Of a stretch of 64,000 nt of DNA, positions 59,520 through 64,000 are shown piece by piece (position 1 is the first letter of the stretch; each line of letters opens with the position of its first letter). A program made the translations under genes and the position numbers. Below the pieces are notes generated by a model that had not been told where the DNA came from, did no database searches, and worked only from the letters and a program-made list of their open reading frames with translations. This stretch comes from Ramlibacter cellulosilyticus (GTDB lineage Bacteria > Pseudomonadota > Gammaproteobacteria > Burkholderiales > Burkholderiaceae_C), in contig NZ_JACORT010000003.1 in NCBI RefSeq assembly GCF_014297465.1, positions 248,001 through 312,000 of the forward strand, written 5' to 3'.

Positions 59520-60029
59520 GTGACCAGCAAGAAAGCCAACGGCCAGGCCAAGCCGGCCCAGCGCGTGATCAAGAAGTACCCGAACCGGCGGCTGTACGAC
59601 ACCGACACGTCCACCTACATCACGCTCGCCGAGGTGAAGCAGCTCGTGCTGGACGCCGAGCCCTTCGTGGTGCGCGACGCGAAGACCAACGAGGACCTCA
59701 CGCGCAGCATCCTGCTGCAGATCATCCTGGAGGAAGAGGCGGGCGGCGCGCCCATGTTCAGCGAGGCCGCGCTGGCCAACATCATCCGCTTCTACGGCCA
59801 TGCGATGCAGGGCTTCATGGGCAGCTACCTGGAGAAGAACGTCCAGGCCTTCACGGACATGCAGGCGCAGCTCGCCGAGCAGACGAAGAACTTCACGCCC
59901 GAGATGTGGATGCAGTTCATGAACATGCCCAACCCGATGACGGGCGGCATGGGGATGTTCGAGAAGATGCAGGAGCAGATGCAGAAGAACACCGAGCAGA
60001 TGCTCGGCGCATTCGGCATCAAGAAATAG
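59520..60029 (+). CDS. phaR: Polyhydroxyalkanoate synthesis repressor PhaR
   Basis: A 169-residue regulator. The DNA-binding part has [29 protein letters not shown], and the PHB-binding part [18 protein letters not shown] ... [18 protein letters not shown]. The C-terminus is Met/Gln-rich ([22 protein letters not shown]). It binds PHA granules and represses phasin genes. GTG at 59520 is selected because GAGGAG lies 8 nt upstream; TAGAAT (59463-59468) could be its -10. Confidence 0.92.
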   Translation: MTSKKANGQAKPAQRVIKKYPNRRLYDTDTSTYITLAEVKQLVLDAEPFVVRDAKTNEDLTRSILLQIILEEEAGGAPMFSEAALANIIRFYGHAMQGFMGSYLEKNVQAFTDMQAQLAEQTKNFTPEMWMQFMNMPNPMTGGMGMFEKMQEQMQKNTEQMLGAFGIKK

Positions 60030-60057
60030 GTCTTTCCGCTTCGGGGACAATACGGGG

Positions 60058-61449
60058 ATGAGCGACCTCCTCGCCCCGGACACCCCTGCCTCTGCCGTGC
60101 CCAAGGTGGGCTTCGTCAGCCTCGGCTGTCCCAAGGCCCTGACCGATTCCGAACTGATCCTCACGCAACTGAGCGCCGAGGGCTATGCCACGTCCAAGAC
60201 CTTCGAGGGCGCGGACCTGGTGATCGTCAACACCTGCGGTTTCATCGACGACGCGGTCAAGGAAAGCCTGGACACCATCGGCGAGGCGCTGTCGGCCAAC
60301 GGCAAGGTCATCGTCACGGGCTGCCTGGGCGCGCGCGCGGGCGACAAGACCGACAACATGGTCCGCGAGATCCATCCGTCCGTGCTGGCCGTGACCGGCC
60401 CGCATGCGACGCAGGAAGTGATGGACGCGGTGCACGCCCACCTGCCCAAGCCGCACGATCCCTTCGTGGACCTCGTGCCGGCCGCGGGCATCAAGCTCAC
60501 GCCGAAGCACTACGCGTACCTGAAGATCAGCGAGGGTTGCAACCACCGCTGCACCTTCTGCATCATCCCCTCGATGCGGGGCGACCTGGTGAGCCGCCCC
60601 ATCGGCGACGTGCTGAAGGAAGCGAAGGCGCTGTTCGAAGGCGGCGTGAAGGAACTGCTGGTGGTGAGCCAGGACACGTCTGCCTACGGCGTGGACGTGA
60701 AGTACCGCACCGGCTTCTTCGACGGCCGCCCGGTGCGCACGCGCATGCTGGAACTGGTGCAGGCGCTCGGCGAGCTGGCGGAACCGCACGGCGCGTGGGT
60801 GCGCTTGCATTACGTGTACCCGTACCCACATGTCGACGAGGTGATCCCGCTGATGGCACGCGGCCTCGTGCTGCCGTACCTGGACGTCCCCTTCCAGCAC
60901 AGCCACCCCGAGGTGCTGCGCCGGATGAAGCGTCCCGCGAGCGGCGAGAAGAACCTGGAGCGCATCGCGCGCTGGCGCGAGATGTGCCCCGAGCTCGTGG
61001 TGCGCAGCACCTTCATCGCCGGCTTCCCCGGCGAGACGGGGGAGGAGTTCCAGCACCTGCTGGACTTCGTGCGCGAGGCGCAGATCGACCGCGCGGGCTG
61101 CTTCGCGTACAGCCCCGTGGAAGGCGCCGCCGCCAACGAGCTGCCCGGCATGCTGCCGCAGGAAGTGCGCGAGGAGCGCCGTGCGCGCTTCATGGCCGTG
61201 GCGGAGCAGGTCTCGGCCGAGCGCCTGAAGCGCCGCGTGGGCGCGACCATGCAGGTGCTGGTGGACTCGGCCCCGGCGCTCGGCCGCAAGGGCGGTCTGG
61301 GGCGCAGCTACGCGGATGCGCCGGAGATCGACGGCACCGTGCGCCTGCTGCCGCCCGCGAAGCTCAGCAAGCGGCTCGCCGTGGGCGAGTTCACGAAGGC
61401 GCGGATCGTGGCGACCGAAGGCCACGACCTGATTGCCGAGCCGATCTGA
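60058..61449 (+). CDS. rimO: Ribosomal protein S12 methylthiotransferase RimO
   Basis: A 463-residue radical SAM enzyme that methylthiolates Asp88 of S12. The N-terminal UPF0004 domain has [16 protein letters not shown] and [11 protein letters not shown]; the radical SAM cluster is Cys161, Cys165 and Cys168 ([17 protein letters not shown]); the C-terminal TRAM domain ends with [23 protein letters not shown] ends 6 nt before the ATG and there is no clear Shine-Dalgarno. It follows phaR by 28 bp. Confidence 0.95.
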   Translation: MSDLLAPDTPASAVPKVGFVSLGCPKALTDSELILTQLSAEGYATSKTFEGADLVIVNTCGFIDDAVKESLDTIGEALSANGKVIVTGCLGARAGDKTDNMVREIHPSVLAVTGPHATQEVMDAVHAHLPKPHDPFVDLVPAAGIKLTPKHYAYLKISEGCNHRCTFCIIPSMRGDLVSRPIGDVLKEAKALFEGGVKELLVVSQDTSAYGVDVKYRTGFFDGRPVRTRMLELVQALGELAEPHGAWVRLHYVYPYPHVDEVIPLMARGLVLPYLDVPFQHSHPEVLRRMKRPASGEKNLERIARWREMCPELVVRSTFIAGFPGETGEEFQHLLDFVREAQIDRAGCFAYSPVEGAAANELPGMLPQEVREERRARFMAVAEQVSAERLKRRVGATMQVLVDSAPALGRKGGLGRSYADAPEIDGTVRLLPPAKLSKRLAVGEFTKARIVATEGHDLIAEPI

Positions 61450-61464
61450 CCGCGCTCCCCCGCT

Positions 61465-61566
61465 CGTCATCCCCGCGGAGGCGGGGACCCAGGGCGTCCA
61501 TGAAACGGCCCGCAACGCGGGCCTTCTCGAGGGAGCCCTGGGTTCCCGCCTCCGCGGGAATGACGG
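61465..61566. repeat. CGTCATCCCCGC-type large palindrome
   Basis: CGTCATCCCCGCGGAGGCGGGG... (61465 on) and its near reverse complement ending CGGGAATGACGG (61566) flank an inner stem GGCCCGC AACGCGGGCC. It closely resembles the very common GTCATTCCCGCG...CGCGGGAATGAC intergenic repeat. It lies after rimO. Confidence 0.8.
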
Positions 61567-61607
61567 AAGATCGCAGCGATGCTGCGGAAAATATCTCCAG
61601 AAACAAC

Positions 61608-61629
61608 AAAGCCGGCTTGTGCCGGCTTT
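61608..61629 (-). terminator. Bidirectional terminator after tRNA-Leu
   Basis: A perfect stem AAAGCCGGC/GCCGGCTTT with loop TTGT. On the minus strand TTTGTTGTTT follows, 24 nt after the tRNA 3' end. Confidence 0.75.
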
Positions 61630-61652
61630 ATGATGCCTCTCGTTGCGAGAGT

Positions 61653-61737
<85 letters not shown>

Positions 61738-61754
61738 ATTTCAGGAAAAACAAG

Positions 61755-61784
61755 ATTGTACATTAAAAACGTAGAGCGAAACAA
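61755..61784 (-). promoter_or_regulatory. tRNA-Leu promoter inside the rnr 5' end
   Basis: On the minus strand TTGTTT (61779-61784) and TACAAT (61755-61760) are separated by 18 bp. The -10 ends 17 nt before the tRNA 5' end, and the TTG start of rnr lies in the -10 box. Confidence 0.6.
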
Positions 61785-64000
61785 CGGTGCCGGACTTCTC
61801 GACGAGATCGAGGGCGTGGTCCAGGGGCACCGCGATGGCCACGGATACGTGGTCCGCGATGACGGCGAAGCCGACATCTACCTTCCCCCCAACGAGATGC
61901 GCGCGGTGCTGCACCGCGACCGCGTGCGGGCCCGCATCGTGCGGCACGACCGCAAGGGCCGGCCCGAAGGGCGCGTCGTCGAGATCATCGAGCGGCCGCC
62001 GCATCCCATCATCGGCCGCCTGCTGCACGAAAGCGGCGTCTGGCTCGTCGCGCCCGAAGACAAGCGCTACGGCCAGGACGTGCTGATCCCCAAGGGCGCC
62101 ACGGGCCTCGCGAAGGCGGGCCAGGTGGTGGTCGTGGAACTCACCGAGCCGCCGAGCCTGTACGGGCAACCCGTGGGGCGCGTGAAGGAAGTGCTGGGCG
62201 AGGTCGACGACCCCGGCATGGAGATCGAGATCGCCGTGCGCAAGTACGGCGTGCCGCACGAGTTCTCCGAGGCCTGCATCGCGCAGGCGCGCTCGTTGCC
62301 GGACAAGGTGCGCCCGCAGGACCACCGCAAGCGCGTGGACCTCACCGACGTGCCCCTGGTCACCATCGACGGCGAGGACGCGCGCGACTTCGACGACGCG
62401 GTGTACTGCGAACCCGCCAAGGTGGGCCGCGGCAAGGGCTGGCGCCTGCTGGTCGCGATCGCGGACGTCAGCAACTACGTGGAGACGGGCAGCCCGCTGG
62501 ACGTGGACGCCTACGAGCGCGCGACCAGCGTGTACTTCCCGCGCCGCGTGATCCCCATGCTGCCGGAGAAGCTGTCCAACGGGCTGTGCTCGCTCAACCC
62601 CGAGGTCGAGCGCCTGTGCATGGTCTGCGACATGCTGATCACGGCCGCGGGCGAGATCCACGCGTACCAGTTCTATCCCGCCGTCATGTACAGCCATGCG
62701 CGCATGACGTACACGGAGGTGGCGGCCATCCTGGCGAACACGCGCGGCCCCGAGGCCAACCGCCGCAAGGACCTGGTGCCGCACTTCCTGAACCTGTCGG
62801 ACGTGTACCGGGCGCTGCTGAAGGCGCGCAACGCCCGCGGCGCGGTGGACTTCGACACGGTGGAAACGCAGATCATCTGCGACGAGAACGGCCGCATCGA
62901 GCAGATCGTGCCGCGCGTGCGGAACGACGCGCACAAGCTGATCGAGGAGGCGATGCTCGCCGCCAACGTCTGCTCCGCGGACTTCATCCTGCAGGCGGAG
63001 ACGCCCGGCCTGTACCGTGTGCACGAAGGGCCGACGCCGGAGAAGAAGGAGATCCTGCGCAACTACCTGAAGGCCATGGGCGTCGGCATGACGATCTCCG
63101 ACGACCCGTCGCCGGGCGAGTTCCAGAAGATCGCGCTGGCCACCAAGGACCGGCCGGACGCGCAGCAGATCAGCACGATGCTGCTGCGCTCCATGCAGCA
63201 GGCGATCTACAGCCCGCACAACAGCGGCCACTTCGGCCTGGCCTACGAGGCCTACACGCACTTCACCAGCCCGATCCGCCGTTATCCGGACCTGCTGGTG
63301 CACCGCGTGATCAAGGCGATCCTGGCGAAGGACCGCTACCAGCTGCCGACGCTGCCGACCCCGGGCGAGGCGCACGAGAAGCTGGCGCGGCGCCTCGCCG
63401 CGCGCGCGTCGCCGCCCACGCAGCGCCTGCAGCAGAAGGTGAAGGCTTCGCCGCGCGAGATGCAGGCCTGGGAAGCCGCGGGCTTCCACTGCAGCGCCAA
63501 CGAACGCCGCGCCGACGAGGCCAGCCGCGACGTCGAGGCCTGGCTCAAGTGCAAGTACATGCGCGACCACCTCGGCGAGGAGTACTCCGGCGTCGTGACC
63601 GCGGCCACGTCCTTCGGCATCTTCGTCACGCTCGATGCGATGTACGTCGAGGGGCTGGTGCACATCACCGAACTCGGGGGCGAGTACTTCAAGTTCGACG
63701 AGGCGCGGCAGGAGCTGCGCGGCGAGCGCACCGGCATCCGCTACGCCATCGGCACGCGCCTGCGCGTGCAGGTGAGCCGCGTGGACCTGGACGGCCGCAA
63801 GATCGACTTCCGCCTGGTGCGCGAGGACGAGGAGTTCCTCGCCCGCGCCATGAAGGAGAAGGGCGTCGCGGCCCGCGACGGCGAACCGGCCAAGGCGACC
63901 GCCAAGCGCGCCGCCAAGAAGGCGGCCGGGAAGGTCGCGAAGGCGCCCAAGCAGGTGGTGCGCGCCGCCAAGAAGGCGGCCGCGAAGGCCAAGGCGCCGC
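61756..64000 (+). CDS. rnr: Ribonuclease R (3' end beyond window)
   Basis: At least 748 residues, still open at the window edge. CSD-type N-terminal domains (LLDEIEGVVQGHRDGHGYVV, LIPKGATGLAKAGQVVVVELTEPP), the RNB catalytic domain (Asp205 in DGEDARDFDDAVYC, then ADVSNYVETGSPLD, YSPHNSGHFGLAYEAYTHFTSPIRRYPDLLVHR), S1 (GVVTAATSFGIFVTLDAMYVEGLVHITELGG), and a Lys/Ala-rich tail (AKRAAKKAAGKVAKA). A processive 3'-5' exoribonuclease. The start is TTG 61756 with AGGA about 10 nt upstream; no ATG or GTG suits. It lies 18 bp from the divergent tRNA-Leu. Confidence 0.93.
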   Translation, partial: MYIKNVERNNGAGLLDEIEGVVQGHRDGHGYVVRDDGEADIYLPPNEMRAVLHRDRVRARIVRHDRKGRPEGRVVEIIERPPHPIIGRLLHESGVWLVAPEDKRYGQDVLIPKGATGLAKAGQVVVVELTEPPSLYGQPVGRVKEVLGEVDDPGMEIEIAVRKYGVPHEFSEACIAQARSLPDKVRPQDHRKRVDLTDVPLVTIDGEDARDFDDAVYCEPAKVGRGKGWRLLVAIADVSNYVETGSPLDVDAYERATSVYFPRRVIPMLPEKLSNGLCSLNPEVERLCMVCDMLITAAGEIHAYQFYPAVMYSHARMTYTEVAAILANTRGPEANRRKDLVPHFLNLSDVYRALLKARNARGAVDFDTVETQIICDENGRIEQIVPRVRNDAHKLIEEAMLAANVCSADFILQAETPGLYRVHEGPTPEKKEILRNYLKAMGVGMTISDDPSPGEFQKIALATKDRPDAQQISTMLLRSMQQAIYSPHNSGHFGLAYEAYTHFTSPIRRYPDLLVHRVIKAILAKDRYQLPTLPTPGEAHEKLARRLAARASPPTQRLQQKVKASPREMQAWEAAGFHCSANERRADEASRDVEAWLKCKYMRDHLGEEYSGVVTAATSFGIFVTLDAMYVEGLVHITELGGEYFKFDEARQELRGERTGIRYAIGTRLRVQVSRVDLDGRKIDFRLVREDEEFLARAMKEKGVAARDGEPAKATAKRAAKKAAGKVAKAPKQVVRAAKKAAAKAKAP

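Overview
The window is a stretch of high-GC bacterial chromosome, most likely from a betaproteobacterium of the order Burkholderiales (Comamonadaceae-like: Ramlibacter, Variovorax or a relative). The lineage is inferred from the gene families: two Bug/TctC receptors with a complete tctCBA tricarboxylate transporter, PhaR and 3-hydroxybutyrate dehydrogenase of polyhydroxyalkanoate metabolism, an EnvZ/OmpR pair, and RelA. No rRNA, CRISPR array, insertion sequence or prophage was recognised. Coding density is very high and no gene-free stretch reaches 300 bases; the longer gaps hold palindromic repeats, terminators or nothing visible.

Layout. 1-9 kb: a solitary caspase-like protease, a phospholipase D/cardiolipin synthase, a malate/lactate dehydrogenase-family enzyme convergent with tctC-tctB-tctA, an alpha/beta hydrolase and a chitosanase-like (GH46) protein with a peptidoglycan-binding tail. 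9-17 kb: amidase, small membrane protein, cytochrome c, an unusual peptidoglycan-binding-domain protein, YciH/Sui1, a class A penicillin-binding protein and a hybrid sensor kinase. 17-24.6 kb: DUF2927-like protein, RNase D-like exonuclease, a run of Bug receptor, GST, hydratase, transglutaminase and molybdopterin-domain protein, then an overlapping triplet of L,D-transpeptidase, lipoprotein and M23 peptidase. 24.6-34.6 kb: two MFS transporters, UspA, DUF2721, tandem-FHA protein, DUF4382 lipoprotein, ThpR, a DUF5985 pair and a CDP-alcohol phosphatidyltransferase. 34.6-50.4 kb: a 7TM/PAS sensor kinase, serB, TfoX-like protein, an ECF-type permease, mfd, ispD-ispF, envZ-ompR, a SIMPL protein, diacylglycerol kinase with phosphoesterase, and bdhA. 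50.4-64 kb: hydrolase-relA, a frameshifted membrane gene, tRNA-Val(GAC), a small variable segment (SYLF, SHOCT and YiiX-like genes), an MscS channel, phaR, rimO, tRNA-Leu(CAG) and the 5' part of rnr, which runs off the end.

Functional themes. Envelope work dominates: PBP, L,D-transpeptidase, M23 and GH46 enzymes, phospholipid synthesis, MscS and EnvZ/OmpR. Core functions (mfd, ispDF, relA, rimO, rnr, serB) are interleaved with small hypothetical genes.

The most interesting signals lie between genes. (1) A family of about 32-bp palindromic units (GTAGGCTGGG...CCCCAGC) occurs eight times at five loci; one copy borders a decayed spore-coat-U gene and another supplies a stop codon. (2) About fifteen genes have a -10-like hexamer ending only 5-9 nt before the start codon and no Shine-Dalgarno, suggesting many leaderless mRNAs. 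(3) Upstream of ompR lies a perfect TTTGTAACA-type inverted repeat around a 14-bp palindrome. (4) There is a terminator-like hairpin in the mfd leader. No clear-cut new multi-gene defence or secretion system was found.
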